A DNA stretch of 64,000 nucleotides from Tieghemostelium lacteum (Eukaryota > Evosea > Eumycetozoa > Dictyosteliales > Raperosteliaceae). The translations under genes were made by a program, and so were the position numbers. The DNA is taken from positions 496,001-560,000 of the forward strand of contig LODT01000011.1 in assembly GCA_001606155.1 (NCBI GenBank). Direction: 5' to 3'. The stretch's first letter is position 1. Each line of letters starts with the position of its first letter. Below are positions 1-11,717 of this stretch, piece after piece. The notes under the pieces were generated by a model that ran no database searches, was not told where the DNA came from, and saw only the letters and a list, made by a program, of their open reading frames with translations.

Positions 1-2
1 AT

Positions 3-305
3 ATATCCTCATTAACTAATGCCATTGGAAATAATAGCTCACTAGTGAATTTGGATTTCCAATTTGATGATTGTGCTCCTTTAACATATGAATTCTTTAG
101 CATTCTATGCGATATTCTATCTAGAAATCATAATCTAGTTACGTTATCAATTCCAACACAATCCTATAATATTAGTTCTAGTCTCACTTCCAATCAAATT
201 GAACACATTAAAACAATCTTATCCAATAATCACACTATTACCAAAATCAACAATACCTCTGCTGAATTACAAGATATACTCAAAACTTTCTTTATTAATA
301 TTTAA
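3..305 (+). CDS. 3' end of a leucine-rich-repeat-like protein (5' truncated by window)
   Basis: The frame is open from base 3 to a stop at 303-305, so the gene begins outside the window. The visible ~100 residues contain two spaced repeats of the pattern 'N..L..L.F/I' (around SSLVNLDFQ and HNLVTLSIP), which resembles the C-terminal leucine-rich repeats of dictyostelid F-box/LRR proteins. The tail (TKINNTSAELQDILKTF) is an ordinary end after the last repeat. No catalytic motif is visible. The family call is an inference from repeat rhythm only. It could instead be a tropomodulin-like or RNI-like LRR protein. There is no ATG before base 45, which fits a truncated gene rather than a short one. 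Confidence 0.6.
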   Translation: MSSLTNAIGNNSSLVNLDFQFDDCAPLTYEFFSILCDILSRNHNLVTLSIPTQSYNISSSLTSNQIEHIKTILSNNHTITKINNTSAELQDILKTFFINI

Positions 306-451
306 TTTGTAAATATAAACATAAAAAAAGAAGATCAAAAATAGCATGAAGAATCAAGATCATATGTATATGATAGTTTATTTCTGTATCTTTTTTTTGT
401 TTTTAAATTTTCTTATTTTTTACAATTTGATCTATTAATCTATTGTAAAAT

Positions 452-1435
452 TTATAGTAATAGAGATAAGGTTGCAATTGAAACTACAACAGTTGAAATG
501 ATAGAGCTAAATACTTTAACTGCAGAGCTATGGTTTCCAGTAGTTTCTTCTTCACCTTCTTCACTATTGTAGAGGTTACCTTCATTTGAACTATTTTCAG
601 TTTTTTTCTTTTCCTCTTCATCAATATCTTGTCTTGATTTTTCTTTAATCATCTTTGGAATACTAACAGATTTGGAATCTTGAACAATTGTTACATTACC
701 CAATTGTTTACCATCTGAATCGGTAACAGTCATACTGTAATCAGCAACCACCAAAGTGGATTCTGGCATCTTCTTTAATGGTTTCTTTGTAAACATTACA
801 TTGGCACAACTGTAATAGTAATCTCCTTTACCACATCTAGTATCAAAAGTCAATTGGAAGTAACCATAAGAAGTGTCACCAACCCAAGCCATATTATCCT
901 TCAATTTCTTATTTTCAGAGAATTTAGTGGTAATCTCAACTGCATAATAAGATCCATTGGCTAACATTTCATTTTGATTAAATGTAATAATTTGAATACC
1001 AGTGTTGGTAATTGCAGCATCTAAATTTTGATTCTCTGGGAAGAATTGAAGAGTATAGGTATTGGCAGTACAATTACTTGTTAAATCAAAATCCATTAAT
1101 GCTTCAAATTGATAAATTAATAATTCATAACCTTCATTAAATTCAACTAAACTATATTTTTTTAAAATGATTGAATAATAGTAAGTATTTTAACTACACA
1201 TTTTGATATTTTTCTCCTTTTTAGGATATTATTGTATTGTTGTTGACAGAGATACCTACTTTACTGATTGATCAGTACTTTTTCTTTTTTCACAAGCTTT
1301 CTTTTGAATACAATGTTTATTATCATCTTTAGAACATTCAACTCTTGCAATTGGTTTCATTAAACCAGCTTGTGCATTTACATAACTACTTATACAAAGT
1401 ACTATTACTAAACATATTATTATTTTTTTAAACAT
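452..1435 (-). CDS. Secreted, probably GPI-anchored surface protein, unknown function
   Basis: Two exons are read: 1435-1260 and 1151-452, with an intron at 1259-1152 (donor GTAGGT, acceptor ATATAG). The phases match and give 291 residues. The first exon starts with a clear signal peptide (MFKKIIICLVIVLCISSYVNA) followed by a cysteine-containing segment. The second exon starts upstream of its own first ATG, so that internal ATG is not the start. The C-terminus has an acidic, low-complexity spacer, a small-residue site (NHSSA) and a terminal hydrophobic tail ending at the stop, the pattern of a GPI-attachment signal. I do not recognise the ectodomain, which has several cysteines. Surface location is inferred from the signals; a single-pass membrane protein with no cytoplasmic tail is the alternative. 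Confidence 0.75.
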
Positions 1436-1751
1436 TTTGTTTTATCTTAATCTTTTATTTAATATAAACAAAATATAATATATTATAACAAATAAATGAA
1501 ATTATTTAAATAAGAAATTTATTCATTTAGTAATCTTCATTTCTTATAAATATTATATATTTTTCTGAAAGAAAATTTGTTGACATTGTCATTATAATAA
1601 ATAATGAAATATGTGGGGTGTGAGTAATGGAAAAAAATAGTTATTATTTTTAATATTATCTATTTCCCACTTTACCACAATTAGAAATATTTATAATAGT
1701 ACTTTACCACATTTTTTTTTTTCATTTTTATCATACCTTAATATTGAATCC
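1436..1751. other. Divergent intergenic region
   Basis: AT-rich spacer between the secreted protein gene and MSH4, which are transcribed away from each other. It holds homopolymer T tracts close to the MSH4 start and a short G-rich stretch near 1612-1625. No RNA gene or repeat was recognised. Confidence 0.6.
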
Positions 1752-4708
1752 ATGAGTAAAAGATCACATGTTAATATTTTAGATAGTTTAGATTTTGATC
1801 AAGAAAAGAGTATAGACAATGATTCACCAATTACCCAATCAGCTAAATATATTAAATTGTCAATTAATAATCATACCTCTTCATTTCAAAATAAATTCCC
1901 CCTAATCAATGATAAAAAGATTGATCAATCATTAAAAAATAATAATAATAATAATAATAAGAGTAATGATTTTGAAATTGATGATTTGGATGGATTTCTT
2001 GATAGCCAAGATGATTCTTTAGTACATAAGTCTACTTATTATGATAAATATAATACTCCAAATATTGATAAAACTATATTTGATGATATTGATTTTAATA
2101 ATAGTCCGAAGGATTTTGAAAAAGTATCTAGTAAATCTATAAATTTATCTTCTCCTACTCCTATATCAACTAATAGTAGTAAGAAATTAAAATTAATATT
2201 ATCACCAAATTTTGGAGGTGTTGATAGATCAAAAACTAGTACACCAATAATAGTACAAAATGTTTTAAAAACACCAGGTACTACTACAACTACTAGTAAA
2301 TCTAATCAAAATGGTAGTTTAATTAGTTTGACAGAGAATAAGAATAGAGAGATTGGATACTCAGCTTATAATCAATTGAGTGGTGATATTCAAGTTGGTC
2401 AATTTTGTGATACACAGACATATGTACATTTATATACAAAATTGTTTATATTGAATGCTACATTGATAGTTACACCACCTCTTGGAGATGATAGTGAATT
2501 GATAAAAATGATTTCATTACGTTTTAAAAATTGTAGAATCGTAACTATACCTAGAAAGTTGTTTAATGAAAACTCTGGCTTGATTTTGTTAGAGAAATAC
2601 TCTATACCCGATAAATATATAAGTTTAGATAGATATTGTCAGATGAAGTATCTCTTGTATGCAAGTTTTAATGCATTGATTAGATATCTTGAGGGTTTCT
2701 ATGATATTACATTTATAAGTTCATGTATTAGAATTCATTTTGCAGGTTCAGAGAGAACCATGCTAATTGATGCTGAAACTATTAAAAACCTCGAACTTAT
2801 TCACAATCAATTAGATGGTAGTAGAAAGAATACACTCTATGATTCTATTAACCATACTAAAACACCCCAAGGTTCTAGACTATTGATTAGTAATATTGTT
2901 CAACCTCCAAACGATATTTCAACCATTCGTTTGAGACAAGATGCTATAAAGGAAATTTTAAAAAATGAAAGATCATTCTTTAGTCTTTTACCAATGTTAA
3001 GTAAAATACCAGATATTGATAGAATTCTTTTAGCTTTTTGTCAAACTAAATCTAAAAAAGTTACTCTAAAGAAAATTGAACAGTATATTAGTAATTTAAT
3101 ATCATTAAAATCAGTATTTGAAATACTTCCAAAGATCTCATCAGTAATATCAAATATTCAAAATTCTTTAATTAAAAGTATCTCACAGAATCTAAGTAAT
3201 AGATGTATACAGGATTTGATGAGAGAGACTGCAAAGTATTTATGTGATGATAAATCTACACCTCAACAAAAGGGTAAATTACCTCATAATGTAAAGATTG
3301 TACATTACATTCGTACTGGTATTAATGGATATTTGGATGTTTGTAAGAAAACCTATCAAGAGACTTTAAATGATATAAATAACCTTACAAGCTATTATAG
3401 TAGTCAGTATAAATTGGATCAACTGAAACTCATGTATTCAGCTACCAAAGGTTACTACTATCAGCTACCATGTAAGAATACATCACTATTCCATCTACCA
3501 AAGATATTTACAAGAGATGAGATAAAGAATCAGAAATGTACATTTACAAGTGAGGAACTACTTAGTCTCTCTAGAAGAAACAAAGAGGTTTTTGAAGAGA
3601 TTATTCTGTTATCATGTCAGAGTATTGAGACACTAATTGATCAATATCGTCACAATATATCAGCACTCTTTAATATCTCTGAATCACTATCACTTTTAGA
3701 TATGATTCTTTCATTGTCTTCACATGTAACCACCCTTGATCCTGGTACATGTCCTATCATTCAAAGTAATGGTCCATTGGCTTTAAAAAAAGGGTTTCAT
3801 CCACTTCAATTGAAACGTTATAAACAACAACAATCTCAATTTATACCCAATGATACTATGATTTGTGAGACTTCAAATTTCCAGTTGATACATGGTCCTA
3901 ACATGTCAGGTAAATCTACCTATATTCAACAAGTTGCCATTCTAACAATAATGGCTCACATTGGTTGTTATTTACCAGCTGAATTTGCATCCATTCCCAT
4001 TGTTGATAAAGTTATAAGTAGAATAGGTACCAGTGATAATCTCCAATCTAATGCTTCAACATTTATGACTGAAATGAAAGAAATTTCATATATATTAGAG
4101 GTATAAAAATTAAATTGCTATTTATAATATAATTTAATACTAAATTAATATTTATCTATATTTAGAATTGTACAGAAAAATCATTAGTTATAGTTGATGA
4201 ATTAGGTAGAGGTACTTCAAATTTAGATGGATCTTCTATTGCTTGGGCAATAAGTGAAAAGATTGCAACTACTATTGGATGTTTTACATTATTCGTAACA
4301 CATTATCAAGAGTTGTTAAGTTTGACTAGACTCTATCAAAATATTAAATCATTTCATTTAGGTGTCTCCAGAGAGAATGAAGAATTAAAATATTCATATA
4401 CTCTAAATGAAGGTATAAGTGATCATCAACGTTATGGAATTGATATTGCTGAGTTATCTGGTATTCATCCATTAGTAATTCAAACTGCAAAAATGATTAG
4501 AAATACATTAGAATCACAACAGTTAATGTTACATAGTAATGACCATCTACAACAATATCAACATCCACTTAGAAATGCCTATACTCTAATTCAAAAACTA
4601 CTGAATTTAGGACAATCCATGAGATCTGAAAGTGATATTAAACAATATCTAATGGATCTAAAGTCACAATATCATTGTAATTCACCACACTTGTCAACCA
4701 ATAAATGA
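1752..4708 (+). CDS. msh4: MutS protein homologue 4 (meiotic)
   Basis: Two exons, 1752-4100 and 4166-4708, joined in phase 0 across a 65-bp intron, give 962 residues. The protein has a low-complexity N-terminal ~200 residues, then MutS connector, lever and clamp regions and a C-terminal ABC-type ATPase. Walker A is GPNMSGKST at about residues 715-723. Walker B (VIVDELGRGTS) lies just after the exon junction, and the signature region STFMTEMKE precedes it. The order and wording (for example NHTKTPQGSRLLISNI and RGFFIQ-like KGYYYQ) match MSH4 rather than MSH2, MSH5 or MSH6, and there is no N-terminal mismatch-binding domain. MSH4 pairs with MSH5 and stabilises recombination intermediates in meiosis. 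The coding end overlaps the convergent zinc-finger gene by 15 bp. Confidence 0.93.
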
Positions 4709-5212
4709 AATATTATTCAATTCCTCCTCTAGTGGATCATCATATTCAATCTCCTCTTTAAATTCATTCTTTTTCAATTCTAATAAATCACTTTCAAAAT
4801 AGGGTCTCTGTAATGTATAGTTTTTATCTGCATATCTTTTCATTTGTATAGCATGTTTCTTACCAATTGAATGTTTATTCTATTAGTTTTTAATATAATG
4901 TTAAATTCTATAGAAAATTTTGAAAATATTATGAACAATGAAACTTACCCATTCTGATTCATTTGGTAAATAGATACTACAAATCTTACAAGACCATGTA
5001 TTTGAAATCTTTTGTTTTTGTAGTCTTTTTTGATGCTTTTTTGAAGATAAATGTAATTTATACATTCTAATTGATGAATACTGAATCCAAGGACAAATTT
5101 CACATTTTAGTCTTGAACAAACATCCTTTTGTAATTGTTTTAATGTTTTTTTACTGTTTAATTTGATTTCTAATTTCTCTTGTTCGCTCAAATTCTTCCA
5201 AGATTCACTCAT
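4694..5212 (-). CDS. Small protein with two U1-type C2H2 zinc fingers
   Basis: Exons 5212-4949 and 4879-4694 join in phase 0 (donor GTAAGT, acceptor TAATAG) and give 149 residues. Both fingers have the C-x2-C ... H-x5-H spacing of U1/matrin-type fingers: CEIC with H-LSSKK-H in exon 1, and CKIC ending exon 1 with H-SIGKK-H supplied by exon 2. The intron therefore splits the second finger, which supports the joined model over the single-exon reading frame. The C-terminus is acidic. Proteins of this type often bind double-stranded RNA or act in splicing, but nothing here fixes the target. Its last 15 coding bases lie on the opposite strand to the end of msh4. Confidence 0.8.
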
Positions 5213-5585
5213 GTGAAGGTTATGGTGAGAAAAAAAAAGTACTTTTTTTTAAAAAACTCAATTTCAAAGGGACTATGCCCTAGAGGAAAGTATTGATGTT
5301 TTTAACAAAAATTTATCAAAAGTGCTATGTAATCTATTGAAAAGCTACACCACCACATATAGCAATTGCCATTTTTGAACACTTTAATAGATTGCTCGAG
5401 AAGTCAGGTCTCCCAACTTCTCATATTTTTGTAAAAATTAAATTCAAGTACATTTCATTTCATTTTTGTAAAAAGTGTAATAGACACATATCGCCTACAC
5501 ATTTTATTATTTAAAATAAATCTTGTAGTCTTTGACTTCCGCACTTTTTGTTTATTTGTTTTTGCTACAGTTAATTTTTCATTCT
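5213..5585. other. Divergent intergenic region with small inverted repeats
   Basis: Spacer between the zinc-finger gene and the Crinkler-like gene. Two short inverted repeats are visible: GAGAAGT at 5398-5404 against ACTTCTC at 5416-5422, and AATCTATT near 5331 against AATAGATT near 5386. No coding sequence is supported. The open frame before 5586 has no ATG. Confidence 0.5.
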
Positions 5586-7856
5586 ATGAATCCAAATAAT
5601 AATAATCAAACAACAATAACTACAACTACATCTAGCTCAACTAATATTAGAACACAGCAAGTACCCAATGCTTTTACACTTACTGAGGGTACGACTGCTC
5701 AACAAATCATAGATCACCTCAAAATTCCTGAGGGGGATGATAAATCAAATATTAGTAAATTTAACCTTAATGGTAGTTCACTATTGAATCCCGAAATAAC
5801 ATTAGATATTCTTGTTCGTACCCTTGGAATTTCTCTACCAACAACTTTATCATTACTTGCACTTAGACCCACAACCCCTTCAGGTATGTAAATTAAACAA
5901 CTATCACTAATTTAAAGACCTTTTGTTCATTTATACTAATATATTTTTATTCTTTATTTATTAGTTGATATTGAAAAATGGTTTCAAGTACAACAAAAAG
6001 TAACCTATCACCCTATAGAGACCTCAGAACTAGCTTTTAATTTTTATGATAGAGCCGATGCAATTAATGCAATATATGATGTCACTAAAAAACATTTACA
6101 ATCAAAACCAGGAGAGAGAGGTGAACATAAATTTCTTTTAGCTGCTGGTGCACCTGGTATTGGAAAAACAAGACTACTTTTAGAATATGGCCAATTGGTC
6201 CACCAACAACTTATCAATAATGAGGTTATTGATATTGACACGTTTATGTTAACATTATACATAACATTTGGAAATGGAAGTTATTGGCTTCCATCAGAGT
6301 CGGTAGAAACAGGATTATCCCTACGATTACTTGCTTCATACTTTCAAGTAAATTGGGATATTGTTAGAACAACAATTACCAAAAATGTTAATTTTATAGA
6401 AGCAATGGGTATAATAATGAATGATTTGATTCAAAAAGGAAAAATTAAAGACAAAGGTGCCATACTTTATCTTGGTGTGGATGAATTTCAAACCCTTCTA
6501 GTAAAAAGAAATGAAAATTATAACGATAAATCATTACTCAAACATTTAACAGCAATTATCGGTAATTATCTCCTACAGGGCAATAACGCATTTCCTTTAG
6601 TTCCAATTTTGGCAGGAACGTTATATTCTGAAATATCAGAGGTTTTTACATCTTCAGGTCATCCTTATTTTCAAATCCCACTAAAATTGATTAGTCATCA
6701 ATTTTCACTAGAGATGGTTTTCAAACATTATGAAAATAATATTGTAGTAAAAAACCTACTTGAACAATCTCAACATCAACTGGAAATGTGTTTGTATCAA
6801 TTCATTGGTTGGCCCAGACCTTTGGTATGGTTTATTCTGAATATTGAAAAATTTGTTCGGGATGACAATCAACATCTTCTCTATAAAGAAAACTTAATGT
6901 CCACTAGAAGTGCTATCATTGAAAGATATTCTTTCCCAATTACTGATATAGCAGAAATTTTTATTGCACATTCAATAACATTAACCTCAGTACATCCCAT
7001 GCAATGGGCACAAAAATGCGATCTTCTACAAAATCAATCATATGAACTTTTTGAGTCCATGGGCTTCATTACTAGACAAATAGATTCTGAACACCAATTT
7101 ATTCCAATCATGCCTCTTATATTTATAAATTGGAGTACTGTTCTCTCTAGTGGTCCTTTTAGATTATTACATGATTTATTAGAAAGTATGGATAAGGATT
7201 ATACTTGGTCTGATTGGGAGGGTTTTTGCTCAAAGTTTACACTTTTAAAATCTCAAATGTTTATTCGTCTTGGTAAAACTACTGTGTCTCTCCAAGATTT
7301 CTTTGGTAAACCTATTTCACCCCAAGAGAACTCACGGCTTCATTTTCAACTTGAATTGAAACCAGGTATGTATCTTTTATAATCCTTTATCATTTCAACT
7401 ACTAATATATATTTTAAAACAGGAGAATTCATAGAGTTGAAACATCAATACCCATCTTCTATCTTTAATACTTTTTATTTTAAAGAAGTTGGTATCAAAT
7501 TTGAAAATACCAAACTATTAACACACAGCAATGTTTTTTTGAACGCAAAGTCTGCTCCATGGGGGGATTGGTTCAGTATATATAATAAAAGTGGTTCAGA
7601 TTCAGCTATAGTTCTGGTTGGCCAAGGTAAACACAGAAAACAGAATACTCCACTAACTGAAAATGATATAATAGTTGAATATAACAAGATTAAACAACAA
7701 AAATTAGGTTTACCAACTCATACTTTTATGGTTTTAATGACCAATACGAAGGCTCCATCAAGAATTTCACCCACACCTTATACCTTTATTATTGATAATG
7801 TAAATAGTGGTTCATTCTTTGGTCCAATTTTCAATCAAATTATTCCTAAATTCTAG
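5586..7856 (+). CDS. Crinkler-like effector: P-loop NTPase with C-terminal nuclease-type domain
   Basis: Three exons, 5586-5883, 5965-7365 and 7423-7856, join in frame and give 710 residues; the gene looks whole. The start is the first ATG, since the longer frame begins at a TTG. Residues ~40-95 look like a small header domain. A P-loop (GAPGIGKT, about residue 161) is followed by a STAND/AAA-like NTPase region and a helical region. The third exon has D-S-A-I-V-L-V-G-Q-G-K, matching the D...QxK core of restriction-endonuclease-fold domains. This order (header, NTPase, nuclease) is that of the Crinkler (CR) effectors described in oomycetes and other eukaryotes. Assignment to that class is an inference from architecture; a diverged AAA ATPase with another C-terminal domain remains possible. 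Confidence 0.6.
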
Positions 7857-8618
7857 GTCAGGATATTTAACTTTCTAAAATTTCAACAAAACTAAAATAA
7901 ACAAAAAATTTATTGATCTTTAATTTTGTCATTTATTAATATTAGTGAAAAACTTTTAAAAACTTTTTTCAGTTTAATCTGGTTAATTGATTGTATAAAA
8001 AAAAGTTTTTTTTGATTTAGATTGAGATATTTTTTGTGAATCTTGGATTTGAAACAACAAAAAGACTGATTTATTTTTTTATCCACAAATTCTTTTTTTT
8101 TTTTTTTTTAAACTTTCAAATTAATTTAACTCATAGTATCAATCGTTTTATTTAATTAAATAACTATAGTAATATTATAAAAATCAGAAATATCCAATAA
8201 GGTTTTTTTTTGATATTTATTATATATTATAATAAAATCTTTAGTTCGAAGGACCAGCAAATATCAGAAAAAAAAAAAAATTTTTTTTTATTAAGTCACG
8301 TGTTGGATTTAGATATCGATCAAAAAGCGGAATATCCATTATTATTATAGTTTACAAATTACAACATCCCACAAAGATTATTATATTTAATTAATTAATA
8401 ACATATCAATAGATCTATAATCTCCACCCTATTAATTAAGACCTAATCATCGTAAATTACACGCATACTTTGAAATCCATTTTACCATTATAATTCAAAA
8501 AAGGTAATACATCTAACATCACTTCTATTTAAACTAAAAAAATTCAAAATCACTTTTAGTTTAAGTAATTTATTATTTATTTATTTATTTATTAACTTCA
8601 AATTTAATTGTTTTAATA
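7857..8618. other. Intergenic region upstream of RhoGAP gene
   Basis: About 760 bp, extremely AT-rich, with long A and T runs (for example 8269-8290). No coding frame, tRNA or repeat family was recognised. A CCCACAA block at 8370-8376 resembles the dictyostelid upstream element of small-RNA genes, but no structured RNA could be seen after it. Confidence 0.5.
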
Positions 8619-11600
8619 ATGAAAATCATTAAAACTACATCAAATATTTATAATTATTCAGGTTATAGTTCGACACATTATTACCATTATAATAGTCATC
8701 AATTTAGGAATTCAAATAATAGAATGGTAGCTGTAGATAAAAGTAATCAGAAACCAGAGAGAATAATATTGGTAGTAAAGGTACCAGAAATTGGTTTGAC
8801 AAAAAAGATTCTATTCGATAGAGTAGACACCATATTAGACGCAGTTAATTTAATTTTGGAAAAGTTACCACCAGGTTCTGTGGATGGTCAAAATTATAAT
8901 ATATATCTACCACAAAAAGGAAAATGGTGTAAATTAGATTCACCATTCTCAAAATACTCTCTAAAAGAGAATCAAGAAATTGAATTTAAAAAAGATACAA
9001 GATCAGGTGTATCGCAAATGTTATCCAATGTAGGTAATCTTATGAAACCATATAGAACAATTTATATAAAGTTACCTGAGATTTTACAAACTGGTGTTTT
9101 AATAGATCAACAACAACAACAATCAACATCAAATAATACAAGTACAACAAGTACACCTAGAATGAATGGCGATTTCTCTTCATTGAATGCCACAACTACA
9201 ACAAGTACAACTACAACACCACCATTACTACCAAATTTAGTAATAACATCAAATAGTAATCCAACAACACCAAATAGTTCATTGAGTAGATCATCTTCGT
9301 CATTAAAGAATTCCAGTCAGGATACATTTGTGAAACCAATTTCGTTAACTTCTACAACACCAGTAATGGGAATTCCAAAACTCAATTTAAGCAACCTCAG
9401 TGGATCATCACCTCAACTGAGTACAACAGCATCATCATCACCATCCAATTCACCTAGAACACATCAACTAGAACAAAAGAAATCATTATTAAAGATAATT
9501 ACAGGAGGTTCATCAACACCTAAAGGAATGGTATCTGGCACATCTGCAACTGGTACACAACCATCCACACCAACTGCCAACACACCTAGAAACCTTGGTA
9601 CCTTCTCCAAAAGTTCCGAAGAATCATTTAAAATTGAAAGTTTTGATTTTGACGATGATGTAACTCTCAAAGAAATTTTAGCAAAAATCTACCAAAAATA
9701 TCAACATCTCGATAAAGATCTTCTAGAGGATTACAGTTTGATAAAAGATGGTGAATGGTTAAATGATAAGTCTAAAACTCTAGGTGACTATGGCATTAAA
9801 CATATGGATGAAATGGAATTCAAAAGACAGAGTCAAAAAGTTAAAATTATATTCCTCAATAGAGAACTACTCATAAGTCTCAACCCCAACGATACACTAA
9901 AAGATATCAACTATAAAATTATAACTCAATATCTACCAAGTCTTATTAAATTACATAGATCAACTTCTGTGTCTGTAAATAATCCATTATCCCCATCCCC
10001 CTCTTCACCAACTCAAAATAGTAAACAATCATTTAGATCATCACTGTCTATCGAGCCTATAAACCTATTGTTACTCGAACAAAACTATTTGGAACCTTCT
10101 TCCTCTTCATCACAAAACCTCAATAATAACCGATCACTAAGATCACATTCCGATGCCAGCCCATTGTCATTTGGCAGTGCAAAAGAACTAGTTTTACCAC
10201 AACAACAAAGTGTTGAAAATGTTCTTATCAAAAGAAAATCTTCATTTAGTGGTGGTAGCAATACTAAATCTACTGAACCCGAAAAACCACTATCCATTCA
10301 ATTGGGTCACAACTACTCCAATCTACCTCAAGAATTACAAGAATTTAAAGATTTCAAATTATTCCTATCTCCAAAATATATTAATCCAACCATCAACAAT
10401 AGATATGATTTATTATTAGATGAAAAAAGATCACTTTCATCTTTTAATTTTTGGAATAATGTAAAATTATATTTTAAAAATAGTATTACAACTCCAAATA
10501 ATAATATTACAAATACCAATACTAATACTAATAATAATAATGGTGGTATATTAAGAGATAGTAAAGATAGTAATAATGGTAGTTTAAGAGAAAGTAAATC
10601 AATTTTAAAATCTAGTAATAGTAATTCTAGTAAATATTCAGTACCATTTTATTTGGTAATTGAATGCGAACAATTTAGTTGTAGTTCTATAGTTACTGTT
10701 GAAAGTTCCTCAACAGTCTATGATGTCATTAGAACTTTTAATAGATTCCTACTTGGAAAGAATGAACAATCACTATTAAAAGTAAATGACAGTCTAGATG
10801 AATTTGGTCTCTATTTTGATACTGTGGATAGTGTAGGTAAAAGAGATGGATTTGAATATAGTGGTGGTCTAATTGCTTTAGATATAACCAAGAGTCTCTC
10901 AAATTATCCTTTGGAACCAATGGATAAACTGATATTCAAGAGAACTAATCAACTATTTGGTATCTCACCACCACTGATGCAATGTAAATTGGATCCTGTA
11001 ACCAATCAAGAGATTCCAACTATCCTTTTGGAACTTAAATCTAAATTTATTGAAATGGAAGGGTTCACCGTCGAAGGTATTTTCAGACAAAATAACTACT
11101 CTGAACAAGCTTTTCAAACTATTGTTCAATCACTACAAGACGGTACACTAATGGATAAATCTGTTAATGACCGTTTGGACCCACATGCTATTATATCATT
11201 CATTAAACGTTGGTTTATGAAACTACCTAAAAAACTCTGTCAAGATTTAGATGATGAAACTCTTCTCTATGCCAGCACACAAGACTCAGCAGCTGAACAT
11301 GTGCTACTGGAATCCATACAACCAACCGAAAGATCACTTTTACTCTGGCTCGTAAGATTCCTAAGTGAAGTAGTACAAAACTCAGCACTAAACAAAATGA
11401 ATGCAAAACATTTGGCATTAGCTGTCGGACCTCTACTCATACCAAATAACTATTTCAATGACACATCAGTATCAGTACAGGCCTCTGGTTCCAATAAAAA
11501 TCTAGAAAAACTCAATCAATCCTCCCTCTTTATTCAACACCTTATCAAACTTAAACTTAAAGAACAAGGTTTCAGTCATTCACTCTCCGCCTCCTATTCC

Positions 11601-11717
11601 ATTTCAAATAACAGTTCTTCAGCAGTCTCTTTGACTTCTGCCTCCAATACCTCTTCATCTTCACTTTTATCATCATCATTAATATCTCGATCACCTTCCC
11701 TCGAAAATTTCCAATAA
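8619..11717 (+). CDS. RhoGAP domain protein with ubiquitin-like/talin-F0-like N-terminal modules
   Basis: A single exon encodes 1032 residues. The C-terminal ~200 residues form a RhoGAP domain: the arginine finger is in VEGIFRQ at about residue 823, followed by LMDKS, IISFIKRWFMKLP and the conserved LALAVGPLLIPN helix. The N-terminal part has several short repeats of the type 'I...K.P.......L.D......I' followed by '..F.K.Y.L.....IEFK', which look like FERM-F0/ubiquitin-like modules separated by Ser/Thr-rich linkers. Such proteins stimulate GTP hydrolysis by Rac/Rho GTPases and so limit actin assembly. A second in-frame ATG (MVAVDKSNQ, 8724) just before the first ordered module may be the real start, because the first 35 residues are low complexity. 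The specific Dictyostelium gac name cannot be assigned. Confidence 0.85.
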   Translation: MKIIKTTSNIYNYSGYSSTHYYHYNSHQFRNSNNRMVAVDKSNQKPERIILVVKVPEIGLTKKILFDRVDTILDAVNLILEKLPPGSVDGQNYNIYLPQKGKWCKLDSPFSKYSLKENQEIEFKKDTRSGVSQMLSNVGNLMKPYRTIYIKLPEILQTGVLIDQQQQQSTSNNTSTTSTPRMNGDFSSLNATTTTSTTTTPPLLPNLVITSNSNPTTPNSSLSRSSSSLKNSSQDTFVKPISLTSTTPVMGIPKLNLSNLSGSSPQLSTTASSSPSNSPRTHQLEQKKSLLKIITGGSSTPKGMVSGTSATGTQPSTPTANTPRNLGTFSKSSEESFKIESFDFDDDVTLKEILAKIYQKYQHLDKDLLEDYSLIKDGEWLNDKSKTLGDYGIKHMDEMEFKRQSQKVKIIFLNRELLISLNPNDTLKDINYKIITQYLPSLIKLHRSTSVSVNNPLSPSPSSPTQNSKQSFRSSLSIEPINLLLLEQNYLEPSSSSSQNLNNNRSLRSHSDASPLSFGSAKELVLPQQQSVENVLIKRKSSFSGGSNTKSTEPEKPLSIQLGHNYSNLPQELQEFKDFKLFLSPKYINPTINNRYDLLLDEKRSLSSFNFWNNVKLYFKNSITTPNNNITNTNTNTNNNNGGILRDSKDSNNGSLRESKSILKSSNSNSSKYSVPFYLVIECEQFSCSSIVTVESSSTVYDVIRTFNRFLLGKNEQSLLKVNDSLDEFGLYFDTVDSVGKRDGFEYSGGLIALDITKSLSNYPLEPMDKLIFKRTNQLFGISPPLMQCKLDPVTNQEIPTILLELKSKFIEMEGFTVEGIFRQNNYSEQAFQTIVQSLQDGTLMDKSVNDRLDPHAIISFIKRWFMKLPKKLCQDLDDETLLYASTQDSAAEHVLLESIQPTERSLLLWLVRFLSEVVQNSALNKMNAKHLALAVGPLLIPNNYFNDTSVSVQASGSNKNLEKLNQSSLFIQHLIKLKLKEQGFSHSLSASYSISNNSSSAVSLTSASNTSSSSLLSSSLISRSPSLENFQ

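Noticed and set aside
6044-6262. Minus-strand frame opposite the P-loop of the Crinkler-like gene
   Set aside because: Antisense to a coherent coding exon; no homology.
8365-8500. Small non-coding RNA gene after the CCCACAA block at 8370
   Set aside because: No stem, conserved class I motif or terminator could be seen at the expected distance; the seven-base match is weak alone.
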